64,000 nt of DNA. Origin: Candidatus Pantoea floridensis (lineage in GTDB: Bacteria; Pseudomonadota; Gammaproteobacteria; Enterobacterales; Enterobacteriaceae). Under the pieces are notes generated by a model. The model saw nothing but the letters and a program-made list of their open reading frames with translations, did not search any database and was not told where the DNA came from. Where the stretch lies: the NCBI RefSeq assembly GCF_900215435.1, contig NZ_OCMY01000001.1, positions 1,984,001 to 2,048,000 of the forward strand. Direction: 5' to 3'. Below are positions 1 through 8,946 of the stretch, in pieces; positions within the stretch are counted from its first letter, which is position 1; the number at the start of each line of letters is the position of its first letter. The position numbers and the translations under genes are program-made.

Positions 1-389
1 TTATAATAATAGGGTTTATTCAGCTCCATCGGCTTGACGCCCGAGCCAGGGCTCTCTTCATACATAAAGCGGATGCCCAGGTTTTCAATATTGGTTTTAA
101 CCGCAGTATTTTCAAAGCTTGATTCCATACCCTTAACGGTGAACTTTAAGCGTCCGGTATATTGCGTGCCGCAATCAATTTGCAAATGCATATTTTGCGC
201 GTAACGCGTTCCATCTAACGCTTCTGCGACCACTTCATCACCGAAGTTGATATCTCGCTTTTCGGCGTCACCGATTTTGCAGTCGAGATTAATTAAGGTG
301 CCGCGTAATGTCAGCTCGGTATTGGACCAAACCGGATTTGAAACCAACAGGCTAAGGGCGAGAATGAAAGACAAGTGCCGTATCTGCAT
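1..389 (-). CDS. Minor fimbrial subunit, C-terminus cut by window edge
   Basis: The frame is open from an ATG at 389 to the window edge, giving 129 residues without a stop. The product begins with a hydrophobic signal peptide (MQIRHLSFILALSLLVSNPV) followed by a pilin-like domain with two cysteines (NLDCKIG and QIDCGTQ), the spacing of the pilin disulfide. It lies 9 bp after the preceding minor subunit gene and is the last visible gene of the chaperone-usher operon. It is probably a periplasm-exported minor pilin or adaptor assembled through donor-strand exchange. The subunit type cannot be settled because the C-terminal strand is missing. Confidence 0.8.
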   Translation of the reverse strand, partial: MQIRHLSFILALSLLVSNPVWSNTELTLRGTLINLDCKIGDAEKRDINFGDEVVAEALDGTRYAQNMHLQIDCGTQYTGRLKFTVKGMESSFENTAVKTNIENLGIRFMYEESPGSGVKPMELNKPYYY

Positions 390-398
390 GATATTTCC

Positions 399-896
399 TT
401 ATTGAATACCTAGCACCAGGGTGATGTTGACCTTAAATTCCCCGGTCGTGGGCATACTTTTCGGGTCTCTTACCGGCGCCGCTTTCAGCTCAATTGGCAT
501 GCGCCAATTAATATTGTTCGGTTTGTTAAGTGGCACGACTGTGCCATTGCGCGTAAACCGAAGGGCTAATTCACTTTTATTGCTGGCAGCGGCGTTATCA
601 TCAAAACCCGATGCCGTACCTTTAATGGTTAAAGTAAGGTCACCGGTAAATTTGTTTTCGCAGGTAATCTCTGTGGGTACATCGCGTTCATAGTGCACAC
701 CATCAATGGATTGAATGACAACCTCGCCAAACTCAACAACTTTGGTCTGGTCGTTATTGATTTTGCAGGGCATCGCAATGATCGTTCCCGAGACGTTAAT
801 TGGCAAAGAAGGCAAAGAGTCGGCGCCAGTTGCTGCCTTTGAACCTAACAGGGCGACTGCGAGCAGAGCCATCCACCCTTTCACCACGCTACTCAC
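399..896 (-). CDS. Minor fimbrial subunit
   Basis: This 165-residue protein has an N-terminal signal peptide ending near KAATGADS and a pilin fold with a cysteine pair (AMPCKIN and EITCENK). It ends in a beta-strand-like tail (FKVNITLVLGIQ), as in chaperone-usher subunits. Its start overlaps the end of the chaperone gene by 8 bp, so it is likely translationally coupled. Its order after chaperone and usher suggests a minor or tip-proximal pilin exported to the periplasm and assembled on the outer membrane usher. No adhesin domain is seen at this length. Confidence 0.85.
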   Translation of the reverse strand: MSSVVKGWMALLAVALLGSKAATGADSLPSLPINVSGTIIAMPCKINNDQTKVVEFGEVVIQSIDGVHYERDVPTEITCENKFTGDLTLTIKGTASGFDDNAAASNKSELALRFTRNGTVVPLNKPNNINWRMPIELKAAPVRDPKSMPTTGEFKVNITLVLGIQ

Positions 897-1638
897 TTTT
901 ATCCACGCTGCATTTTCCTGCGACGCAGTTGAAGGTCAACGTTGGACGGCCGCCGTAGTCGTTGATGTAGACCAGCACCGGATGCGCACCTAACGCGGCC
1001 GCGCTAACGCCCAGCGTGGCGCTGCCTTTCGGTTCCAGCATCAGCGGCTTAAAATCGTTATCACTCTTCACGGCGTCTTTACTGCGGGCGGCGCCGACCA
1101 GCGTGACGTAATAAGGTGTGGGATTCGTCACCGTGTAGCCATTGCCTTGCTGGCTCAGCGTCAGCTGGGTTTGCCACGGCGTGGCCGACTCGCTGGTAAC
1201 GATGATGGATGCCGGACGATAAAACAGCTTGATGCGGGTTTGCAGCGCAATCTGCAGCACGTTCTGTTTTTCGCTGCGCGGTGGAATCTCACGCAGGTTG
1301 AAGTAGAACAGGCTTTCACGATCCTGCGGCAACAGCGTTTTTGTCACCGGCAGCGCCTGGATTTTGATGGCGCCTTTCTGGCCCGGTTCCACACGCTGTA
1401 CCGGCGGCAGTACCAGCAGCGGCGAGTTCACTTTTTTGCCCTGCGCATCTTCCAGCCAACTCTGCGCCAGATAAGGCAGACTTTTATTTTCGTTGCTAAT
1501 GCTCAGGCTGATCGAGCGTTCGCTGCCGTTATAAATAACGCGGGTGCGGTCCATGGCGATGGCGGCCAGCGCCTGATGGGTGATAAGCGTGCCGATCAGC
1601 AGCGAGGCCCAGGCAATAAAACGGCGGTTAACAAGCAT
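889..1638 (-). CDS. Periplasmic fimbrial chaperone (PapD/FimC family)
   Basis: The ATG at 1638 gives 249 residues with a signal peptide ending at QALA, followed by the mature start IAMDRTRVIYNG typical of PapD-like chaperones. The G1-strand region PPVQRVEPGQKG and the YFNLREIPP motif are both present. An upstream in-frame ATG at 1671 would add 11 residues before the signal peptide and is less likely. The chaperone binds and caps pilin subunits in the periplasm before delivery to the usher, which lies 50 bp upstream. The C-terminus carries a CVAGKC cysteine pair, as in several FimC-type chaperones. Confidence 0.92.
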   Translation of the reverse strand: MLVNRRFIAWASLLIGTLITHQALAAIAMDRTRVIYNGSERSISLSISNENKSLPYLAQSWLEDAQGKKVNSPLLVLPPVQRVEPGQKGAIKIQALPVTKTLLPQDRESLFYFNLREIPPRSEKQNVLQIALQTRIKLFYRPASIIVTSESATPWQTQLTLSQQGNGYTVTNPTPYYVTLVGAARSKDAVKSDNDFKPLMLEPKGSATLGVSAAALGAHPVLVYINDYGGRPTLTFNCVAGKCSVDKSE

Positions 1639-1688
1639 AGTTTCTATCTCATTCAGAAGAGTTAATGACACATTTGCGTCATCGGGTG

Positions 1689-4216
1689 TTAATCATTGCT
1701 GTCGATACACGGCAGCAGTAAGTGGTTTTCACCGGTCGGATCTTCAGGCAGTACCTCTGGCAGCGTAATGGTGCATTGCGTTGCGCCGCTCCAGCGTACG
1801 GCCATCTTCACGCCAGGATTAACGCCGCTCAGCCATACGGTGCCGCTATCGCTGACGATGCCGGTTTCGCGCCCGTTAGTGAGGACACTGGCGCCAAACG
1901 GCGGGAAACTGCCGTCTGCGCGACGAATCACCGCCATCAGTTTTTGCCCGGTGATTACGCCAAATTTGCGGTAACCAATGGCGCCTTCGGTGAGCGTAAA
2001 CTGGGTCACCGGACGTTCTGCTTCCACGTTATCGGCCAGGTTATTGAGATCAATGCCGGCCTGGTTGCGGTAATAGTTGTTGACGTCGGTAATCACTGCT
2101 TTGCCAAACAGATTGGTGTGCGTGGCGGCGGAACCTCCGCCCTGCACCGGCACGCCGCTGACGCCTTCGGTATCCACCATCAATCGCGTACCGCCTGCCA
2201 TATTAGTACGGTGCAGCGCCGCGCCCTGCGTGGTGGCCGTGGCGCCCCCTTGCACAGACAGACCCGCAGAACGATAGGAACCCGCTTTGTAACTGGCGCT
2301 GGTATTGATTTGTGCAATATCGCCAGTCCGCGTGTAGTAGCCGCTGAACGTTGGGGCTTCGCCACTGCTGGTACTGGTACCAATCTGATAGGCATTGCGT
2401 TCATCAAGTCGTTGATACCAGCCAGCATTCTGCGTAGATCCGGTGCTGCCACTTTGTGCGCTGTAGTGGATAGAGGCGGCACTGCCGAGGGGAATATTAA
2501 GACTAAGGTAGAGGGTGTCGTCAGTTTTGCCGCGCACTTCGTTGCGGTAAGCCGATAAGTTGACGCTCATGTTCTTAATGCTGCCAATATCAAAATAGCG
2601 TGCCAGCGACATATTCCAGCGGCCGGTGGCGGGGCGATTCCAGTAGGTTTGATAGTAGTAATTGAGATAGGCACTGATTCCCAGCGAGCGAAACTGCTTA
2701 TTTAGTGTTACCGAGTAGGTTTGTTTATCTTCACCGCGCTGATAGTAGCGATCCTGATATTTGATCTCATCTAAGTAGCGGCTGATCGTCATATAGTTAC
2801 GTTCAGAGAAGCGATAGCCAGCGAAAGTGACCTGTGTATCGTACTCATCAAAGCGTTTTGAATAGTTGATACTGTAAGAGCTGCCGATCTGTTTGCCTGT
2901 GTGCGGCAGGTCTGCGTGTGATTGCGTGGCATTAAGAGAAACAGCACCGAATGCCAGTAAATCGCGGCCAAAGCCTAGCGAAAAGGCGTTGTATTTACCT
3001 GCCGTCATCACGCCGCCTAGCAGTGACCAGCCGTTGCTGATACCCCAGGAAAATTCGCCGGTATGCATCAGCGTTCCCTGCGGTTTGAACTGTTGATAGG
3101 CCGGTTGGCCAGTAGAGAGTTTATAGCGAACTTGTCCAGGACGGCTTAAATAGGGAATGGTGGCGGTATCGACCTGAAACTCCTGTACCGATCCATCCTG
3201 CTCCTCAACGCGCACGTCGAGAGTACCGTTGGTGGCTTCGTTTAAATCCTGAATTAGAAAAGGGCCCGGCGCGACCTGGCTCTCATATATCACACGTCCT
3301 TTCTGCGTGATGGTCACCTTTGCGTTAGTTTTTGCCACACCACCCACTTCCGGTGCATAGCCGCGCAGATTAGGTGGCAGCTGGCTATCATCGGAAATAA
3401 TACTGGCACCAACAAAGCGCACGCTATCAAACATATCGGTGCTCAAATAGTTTTCACCGAGTAGCAGTTTGGCGCGCCAGGCTTTGATTGCGCGGTAAGC
3501 GTAATACTGGTTCCAGTTGAGTTGATGTCTACTGCCACGTTGATCACGTGTGTACTGGCCTTGCCAGTTGGCCCGTAGGCGCCACGGACCGATATTTGCC
3601 CCTGTTACGCCATTACCACTTAAATTGGTATCCTCACCATTCCGTTGTGCAGCGGTGTAATTCAGGTTTGCGTTGTAGTCGAACAGCACACCAGGAATGC
3701 CATCATCCCAGCGTGCCGGCGGATCCCAATCCGTCGCCTGATATTCAAGATAAGCCTGAGGCACGCTGATAGAGAGTACGGAGCTAGCCAGATCGCTATG
3801 TGTAGTCGTGCCGGGTAAGGAGGAGAGGTTAGCGCACTGTCCTTGATGCCAGTAGCTGACCTTCGCCAGTGAATTTTGCTTCAACCCCATTTGCTGCATG
3901 AGTTCGGGTGTCAGACAGGCCACGCTGTCCTTGGGATCATCATCTGGTGGCAAAAAGGTAATTGGCATGGTGGGGATTTCGGCTTTATTTACCCGTACCA
4001 CCATGTCGTATTGGCCCGGCATAATAAAGCCAGCGCGCGCGAACTGTGTCATGTCGATATTTTCGCGATCGCTAACGTCGAGGTTGTCGAGATTAAACTC
4101 AACCTCTTTTGCCATTACTGTTTGTGAAAAAAATAATGCTAAAGAAATAGCCAGGGTCAGCGGGCTAATTACGCATTTCGCCCGTTTTTTTTATTTCCTG
4201 TATATTTCTTTAGCAT
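1689..4216 (-). pseudogene. Outer membrane fimbrial usher, frame broken in an A8 tract
   Basis: The long open frame (residues from MAKEVEFN, start 4115) is an FimD/PapC usher: plug and beta-barrel region, then C-terminal domains ending CIDSND. Reading further upstream in the same frame gives KCVISPLTLAISLALFFSQT then VMA, a signal peptide with a cleavage site right before KEVEFN, so translation from 4115 would make a non-exported protein. That frame meets a TAA inside a run of eight A (4192-4185) with no usable start codon. An ATG at 4216 (MLKKYTGNKK) joins the signal peptide only if the tract had nine A (or six). The result would be about 842 residues, normal for ushers. So the gene is either phase-off, rescued by slippage, or affected by a sequencing error. 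Confidence 0.85.
4185..4192 (-). repeat. A8 homopolymer at the usher frameshift point
   Basis: Eight A on the minus strand lie between the likely usher start (4216) and the signal-peptide core. Adding one A or removing two brings the ATG and the usher into the same frame. Homopolymers of this length are known slip sites for replication or RNA polymerase. Whether this one switches is inference. Confidence 0.75.
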
Positions 4217-4238
4217 TATTAAGGTGCCCACTGGATAG

Positions 4239-4266
4239 AAAGGTATGCGCCAATACGCATACCTTT
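4239..4266 (-). terminator. Hairpin between major pilin and usher
   Basis: A perfect 11-bp stem (AAAGGTATGCG / CGCATACCTTT) with a six-base loop lies just after the pilin stop on the minus strand. No strong U-tract follows. It is more likely a partial attenuator or an mRNA 3'-stabilising hairpin, as is common between major pilin and downstream fimbrial genes, than a full terminator. Confidence 0.6.
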
Positions 4267-4283
4267 TAAATCATCAAGCTGAT

Positions 4284-4838
4284 TTATGGATAAACCATGC
4301 TGAAGTTGATCGTGCTTTTGAAATCACCCGGGGTAACGGTAGCAGCGGCTAAAGTATCCTCTCCACCGCCTGTAGGAGCCGCATCACCTTGTAAGAAGGT
4401 ATAGAAGGCCAAAGTATTACTGTCGGCGCCGATAGTTAATGTGGTGGCTTGACCGGGCTCAATTGCCTTACCTGAACCATCCATTAAACCGATGTTGATA
4501 CCTTTCGCGGAGCCTTCGGTCGCGAACATTTTCGGATTGGTTTCAGAAGTTAGGCCGCTGAAGGTGATAGCAACAGAGTTTTTACCCGTTTCGAGTGCAC
4601 AGTTTTCCAGTTTGATATTGAATGCTTTATTGCCGGTTTTTTTACCGTCGTCCAATTGCTTATCAGCGATCGTACCCATTTCAATGGTCTGATCTACGGT
4701 TTCAGAACCAATTGAGCAAGGTGCGCTAACCACGGAACCTTGAATGGTTACAGTGCCGTGGCCCTGATCGGCATTTGCTGCACCTGTCGCCATCACTAAA
4801 CCAAAACCCATTGCAACCATGATCTTATTCAACTTCAT
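4284..4838 (-). CDS. Major fimbrial subunit (type 1-like pilin)
   Basis: This 184-residue protein has a signal peptide cleaved after about residue 23 (ATGAANA). The mature domain has the pilin disulfide cysteines at 41 (SAPCSIG) and 80 (LENCALE), an alternating N-terminal extension (HGTVTIQGSVV) for donor-strand exchange, and a C-terminal beta strand ending FSMVYP. The start ATG at 4838 is preceded by TATAGGAAAT. It is the first gene of the operon, followed by a hairpin and then the usher, the usual arrangement for making much more pilin than usher. It probably forms the rod. Confidence 0.92.
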   Translation of the reverse strand: MKLNKIMVAMGFGLVMATGAANADQGHGTVTIQGSVVSAPCSIGSETVDQTIEMGTIADKQLDDGKKTGNKAFNIKLENCALETGKNSVAITFSGLTSETNPKMFATEGSAKGINIGLMDGSGKAIEPGQATTLTIGADSNTLAFYTFLQGDAAPTGGGEDTLAAATVTPGDFKSTINFSMVYP

Positions 4839-5447
4839 TTTCGATTTCCTATATGTACGCGAATTAACGCGGATATGTTCAATGCAAAGCTGTATGGAAT
4901 AGTTAAAGGCGTGCTCCTGATAACTGACTTAAGCCAATATTGCATTGATGTTTTTTTACCCTTCGCTAAGCAACGTATTACGGCCTGCTGAAGTTGGGCC
5001 GATTATCAATAAGCGGTATCAGGCTGTCAAAATTGCCCCTGTGAAGCGGTGAAAAGAAGTTAACTCATTGTGCTATAAAGGGTTTCATATAAAGTGGGTT
5101 AATGGTTTGTTTATTATTTGCTAAGAAAGGTGGCGGCCTTTAATTTCTTAATGACAAAAATTTAAGAACAGTCTCGAATAAGCCGCTTTTTGGCTTTCAA
5201 TATTATCATTCATCCAAATCAGTCATTATTTTGCATAAGTTTTCATCCGCTTCATCGCTAATTAATAATGATTAATAAAAGACGCAGCGCCTGTTTAAGC
5301 GTAACGGGGGTGAAGGATGAAAAAGAGTGCTGATTTTTATTGAAAAAGGATCGTTTTCAATAGGTTAGCTGAGCGTTATGAATCGCTATGCATCGCTTTC
5401 ATAGCGGCATTTATTTATGAGTGGCGGTATTTTCACGGGAAATCGAG
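4839..5447. promoter_or_regulatory. Divergent intergenic region, fimbrial operon versus regulator
   Basis: About 600 bp without a supported gene separate the major pilin (minus) and the CadC-like regulator (plus). It is AT-rich compared with its flanks, as expected for H-NS-bound fimbrial promoters. No invertible-promoter repeats or fim-type recombinase genes were seen. It presumably holds both promoters and the operators of the neighbouring regulator, but no box could be assigned. Confidence 0.5.
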
Positions 5448-6299
5448 ATGTCTGTTTACATCATTGAAAGCAAGGTTGCCTTTAATACGGATATGCCGTC
5501 GTTAGCGGGCTTAGGCAGCGCGCAGCCTAATATCCCCATCAGCGCCGCAGCGGCACGTTGCCTGGTGGCATTAATTGAATCAGCGGGTGAGCCCGTGAGT
5601 CGCGAGCAGTTAATTTATGCCGGATGGGGCGCAATGGGACACATTGTCAGTGAGAACAGCTTAAATCAGGCGGTGACCCAACTGCGCAAAGTGCTGAAAG
5701 AGCTGGAGCTGAACGGCGAGTTGATCATGACGGTTCCGCGGCTGGGCTATAAGATCTCGCGCATGTTCAGCATTGAATGCGCGGGAGTCGCGACGTCGAC
5801 AGGTTTGTCAGAAATCAGCGCCATGGCCGAAGAGGACGAAACTCATGACATGGCAAAATCATCACGCCAGGAACGCTATCGTGCGGCGCCTTCCCGCCAG
5901 CCAACATCGCGTCTGATGGGGCGCATGCGCCTTGCTTTGCTATCAGCCATTGTCGTGCTTGTCAGTTTTTCACTGTTCTGGGTCGTCAATAAAAGCACCG
6001 TACAGCAGATTTTCACCCAATATCACACCGTGCATTATCTGCCGCTGGTGACGCGTTTAAACCAGCTGCAGGTCTTCTATAACCAGAGTATCGATACGCA
6101 AAATGACTATCTTGCGAATGCCCTTAAGCAGCTAGAGAGTGATGAGTGGTTTCATCGCATACTCGAGGGCGAGGTGCATTTCATCTATATCAACGGCTCC
6201 TACAACCCTGATGTTTTTAGCTATTTTCTCTGTCGCGAGGAGATACAGCAGCACGCGAAGGGTTGCGAAGCTTACACCTCTATCCAGGAAGGAACATGA
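5448..6299 (+). CDS. CadC/ToxR-like membrane-anchored winged-helix regulator
   Basis: Starting at ATG 5448 (after ACGGGAAATCGAG), the 283-residue protein has an N-terminal OmpR-type winged helix (about residues 15-100, with VSREQLIYAGWG and LNQAVTQLRKVLKEL, ending MTVPRLGYKIS). A basic linker follows, then one transmembrane helix (LALLSAIVVLVSFSLFWVV) and a periplasmic domain of about 100 residues with one late cysteine (FLCREE). This layout fits one-component regulators that sense the periplasm and bind DNA directly. It is divergent from the fimbrial operon and coupled to a FidL-like gene, as in Salmonella marT-fidL, so it probably controls these fimbriae. Confidence 0.85.
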   Translation: MSVYIIESKVAFNTDMPSLAGLGSAQPNIPISAAAARCLVALIESAGEPVSREQLIYAGWGAMGHIVSENSLNQAVTQLRKVLKELELNGELIMTVPRLGYKISRMFSIECAGVATSTGLSEISAMAEEDETHDMAKSSRQERYRAAPSRQPTSRLMGRMRLALLSAIVVLVSFSLFWVVNKSTVQQIFTQYHTVHYLPLVTRLNQLQVFYNQSIDTQNDYLANALKQLESDEWFHRILEGEVHFIYINGSYNPDVFSYFLCREEIQQHAKGCEAYTSIQEGT

Positions 6300-6811
6300 T
6301 GCATAAGCGAGTCTGGCTGCTGGGGATTACCTTTTTTATCGCGCTTGCGCCGTGGATCGTTGAACGGGTTTATACCCTTTCGGTAATCAGCTATCCGTAT
6401 CATTGCGAATCACGCTTTGGCTTTAAATACATCAGTGCAACGGGCGAAGCAGCGGTGGCTTCTGAAGGCAGCATGCAGCTAACGTATTATCAGAGCGGAA
6501 ATGGCGTGGGAACGTATGTTGGGCACCTTTTTCACCTGGATGGACAAGGTAAGGTGTTGAAGAAGCAATCCATTCATCGCGCCATGGAGTTCTCATATCA
6601 ACTGTTACCGGGCATGCTCAAATCCACCACTCTCACTTCGAGCCGTATTCAGGGAGATGAAATCAGCGATGCCGATGCGGAAAAATATGTCTATCCCGGC
6701 TTCAAAGTGGGCCACACCTCGTTTGGCATGATCGTTAAAATCAATCGCGGAGGTTATGCCGCAGGGAGCAGCCAGTTCCCGCGCGCCATGTGCTCTACGT
6801 TGGATAAGTGA
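6296..6811 (+). CDS. FidL-like inner membrane protein
   Basis: The ATG at 6296 overlaps the regulator stop (ATGA) and follows CCAGGAAGGA, so the two are translationally coupled. The 171-residue product has one N-terminal membrane segment (LLGITFFIALAPWIVERVY) and a periplasmic domain with cysteines at YHCES and AMCST. It resembles the FidL family found beside MarT/CadC-like regulators. By analogy it may modulate the periplasmic domain of its partner. The function of FidL proteins is not well established, so the name rests on context, size and topology. Confidence 0.7.
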   Translation: MMHKRVWLLGITFFIALAPWIVERVYTLSVISYPYHCESRFGFKYISATGEAAVASEGSMQLTYYQSGNGVGTYVGHLFHLDGQGKVLKKQSIHRAMEFSYQLLPGMLKSTTLTSSRIQGDEISDADAEKYVYPGFKVGHTSFGMIVKINRGGYAAGSSQFPRAMCSTLDK

Positions 6812-6840
6812 GAACCTTTCAGATATAGCGCGCACGAACT

Positions 6841-6996
6841 GTAGCGGCGCAATTTATTGCGCAATGCTTGTCAGTTAAGGTTAATCGGTCGCCATGAATG
6901 GCTCCCCTACATCTATTTAGCTGGTTTTTCGTAGGGTGCGCATTCATGCGCACCTGCATATAAACATAATTTATTGCGCGATAAATCGCGCCGCTA
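6841..6996. repeat. Cluster of intergenic palindromic (REP-like) repeats
   Basis: Four short palindromes are packed here. GTAGCGGCGCAATTTATTGC at 6841 and the reverse complement of 6969-6996 (GTAGCGGCGCGATTTATCGC) form an inverted pair. Between them, 6888-6910 (reverse complement begins GTAGGGGAGCCATTCATGG) and 6931-6954 (GTAGGGTGCGCATTCATGCG) share a GTAGGG-CATTCATG-ACC pattern. The same pattern recurs at 9429-9454 and 12226-12251. Confidence 0.75.
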
Positions 6997-7097
6997 CGGA
7001 ATATATGCTTATTTGAGCGGCATTAGGCCGTTGGGCCTGGATAAAGCAACACAGCGCGTTTGCTGCGTTGTATTCAATCAATACCGAAAAATCGATT

Positions 7098-7565
7098 TTA
7101 TTTACGGTGAACTTCAACGACGGTTCCTTTATTATTTAATCGATAGTCGCCACCATTATAGACGGTGAAAATCGTCCCCAAATTTGTGCTTTTTTCTACC
7201 GCAAAAATGGCTTCCTTCTCTATGCAGTTTTTCGGCGGGGGCATATCATTAAAACAGAGCCTGTCATATTTACCTTCTTCTTTATAGCCCTCACCAAATA
7301 ACCAGAAAATAATAGTGTAAGATCCATATGTTGCAGGCTTGGGTATCTTATACTTAACTCTAAGCATATCTTTATTTTCTAACCACCAGCTTATCTTCCC
7401 TCGATCACTAAAGGGAAAGTTCTTTACTAAAATATAGCTGTGGTTACCATTCTGATGGACGCCAACAATTTCTACCGAGCGCTGAGATAGCCAGAAGACA
7501 TAAGATGTCAGAATAGCTGGAAGCAGTATCAGTACCCATAGAAGCCTTTTTTTACTGGCTTTCAT
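7098..7565 (-). CDS. DUF943 family membrane protein
   Basis: From ATG 7565 the product is 155 residues: a short basic N-terminus, one transmembrane helix (LLWVLILLPAILTSYVFWL), then a conserved extracytoplasmic domain with VEIVGVHQNG, LVKNFPFSDRGKISWWLENK and YKEEGKYDRLCFND. These match the DUF943 family common in Pantoea, Erwinia and Serratia. A longer upstream frame exists but has no family character. DUF943 proteins have no proven function; they often occur in accessory, toxin-linked regions. Codon use and GC are lower than in neighbouring genes, suggesting horizontal origin. Confidence 0.8.
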   Translation of the reverse strand: MKASKKRLLWVLILLPAILTSYVFWLSQRSVEIVGVHQNGNHSYILVKNFPFSDRGKISWWLENKDMLRVKYKIPKPATYGSYTIIFWLFGEGYKEEGKYDRLCFNDMPPPKNCIEKEAIFAVEKSTNLGTIFTVYNGGDYRLNNKGTVVEVHRK

Positions 7566-7860
7566 TACGGGCTCCAGTAATTTCAATATACCGGTAAGGG
7601 CCGGACATATCGCTGGCGCCATAGTCGTCCATTCTTTTTTGCGTAGTAAATATTGTGCAGGGAAATTGCAGTGCGGCCATCGTTTTACACTCCTTGTGTA
7701 TTCAATCGTCCTATATGGTCTCCAGTGCAATTCATGCGTAGAGACGAGCAGAAGTATATAAACTGCTTGCTTTCTGTTCGCCCTCGTTTGGTCGATTTTG
7801 AGTAAGGAGTCACAGTGAAACATTTCAGGGTGCCGATTTGCTCTTAACATCCAGGATAGC
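7566..7860. other. Gene-poor stretch upstream of the DUF943 gene
   Basis: About 295 bp are open on the minus strand in frame with the DUF943 gene but show no recognisable domain and no convincing start. The portion just before the gene could be a leader or the remnant of an earlier gene. Nothing else can be supported here. Confidence 0.4.
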
Positions 7861-7867
7861 GTGCAAA

Positions 7868-7897
7868 TAAAAAAAGCCCGCGCTGAGCGAGCTTTTT
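7868..7897 (-). terminator. Rho-independent terminator after yicC
   Basis: On the minus strand the stem AGCTCGC / GCGGGCT (one G-T pair) with a short loop is followed by seven T, 30 bp after the yicC stop. Confidence 0.8.
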
Positions 7898-7927
7898 AGC
7901 TTTCGGCTAATTCATGCCACGGCAGTG

Positions 7928-8791
7928 TTACTCAATATTCTGAATCTGTTCGCGCATCTGTTCGATCAGCACCTTCAACTCAATCGCTGATGCGGTGATC
8001 TCGGCGTTGATAGACTTCGACGCCAGCGTGTTCGATTCACGGTTAAACTCCTGCATCATGAAATCGAGGCGGCGGCCAACGGCTTCTTTCTTCTTCAGGA
8101 TGTTGTAGGTCTCTTTAACGTGCGCATCCAGACGATCCAGCTCTTCCGCCACATCGATACGCTGCGCCATCATCACCAGCTCTTGCTCCAGGCGATTATT
8201 TTCCAGCTGTACTTCGGCTTCTGCCAGTTTGGTCACCAGGCGCTCGCGCTGCCATTTGATCACTTCCGGCATCTGCGCGCGCACTTTGCTGACTTCTTGC
8301 GATACGCCTTCCAGGCGCTGTTCTATCATCGCTTTCAGCGCGGTGCCTTCACTTTCGCGCGCTTCGATAAAATCATCTAATGCGCCATCCAGCGCTACCA
8401 GCAGTTCGGCGTTAATCGCATCCAGATCTTGCTCCTGCGCGGACATCACGCCAGGCCAGCGCAGAATATCCAGCGGGTTGATCGCGCCCTCATCGCTTTG
8501 CATTTTTACCCAGTTGGCGGCCTGCACCAGCTGTTTGGCCAGCGATTCATTCAGCTGTAATTCGCCTTGCGCGCTGGCATCGGCGTCGTAGCGCAGGTAG
8601 CACTCAATTTTACCGCGCGTCAAACGGTTGCGGATGCGCTCGCGGATTACCGGCTCCAGACCACGAAATTGTTCCGGCAGACGGATGTAGGTTTCCAGAT
8701 AGCGCTGGTTAACAGAACGAAGTTCCCACGCGGCGCTGCCCCAGTGGCCTTTGGCTTCGCGGCGGGCGTAAGCGGTCATACTGCGGATCAT
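7928..8791 (-). CDS. yicC: YicC family endoribonuclease
   Basis: Start ATG 8791 (MIRSMTAYARREAKG) gives 287 residues, the size of E. coli YicC. It has the conserved N-terminal domain with LRSVNQRYLETYIRLPE and the C-terminal domain ending with RRLDFMMQEFNRESNTLASK and ELKVLIEQMREQIQNIE. YicC is reported to be a Mn-dependent endoribonuclease that helps PNPase degrade small RNAs such as RyhB. It lies near rph and pyrE as in other Enterobacterales and has its own terminator. Confidence 0.95.
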   Translation of the reverse strand: MIRSMTAYARREAKGHWGSAAWELRSVNQRYLETYIRLPEQFRGLEPVIRERIRNRLTRGKIECYLRYDADASAQGELQLNESLAKQLVQAANWVKMQSDEGAINPLDILRWPGVMSAQEQDLDAINAELLVALDGALDDFIEARESEGTALKAMIEQRLEGVSQEVSKVRAQMPEVIKWQRERLVTKLAEAEVQLENNRLEQELVMMAQRIDVAEELDRLDAHVKETYNILKKKEAVGRRLDFMMQEFNRESNTLASKSINAEITASAIELKVLIEQMREQIQNIE

Positions 8792-8946
8792 AGTCGTCTT
8801 CTCATTTTCAGAAATGTTGGGTGAAGTATAGCGAGGCCGGCTCGAGGCTAACAGGCATAAGCGCACTTAAGCTTGAATAACAAAATATTACCGCTTTTCG
8901 CAACGCGCCTTTATGCTTAGCCCTCGTTCACTTTTGAGGATTCGTG

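Noticed and set aside
1147..1665. Plus-strand open frame of 172 codons
   Set aside because: Antisense to the fimbrial chaperone gene; no ribosome binding site or domain.
1722..2558. Plus-strand open frame of 278 codons
   Set aside because: It lies wholly antisense to the usher, whose domains are clear; composition follows from the opposite frame.
1689..4115. Usher starting at MAKEVEFN as a normal full gene
   Set aside because: This start would remove the signal peptide that is plainly encoded just upstream in the same frame.
4839..5447. Possible fimS-type invertible promoter
   Set aside because: No inverted repeat pair and no FimB/FimE-type recombinase gene is near.
6841..6996. Possible CRISPR-like array
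   Set aside because: The units are palindromes in mixed orientation with no constant spacing and no cas genes.
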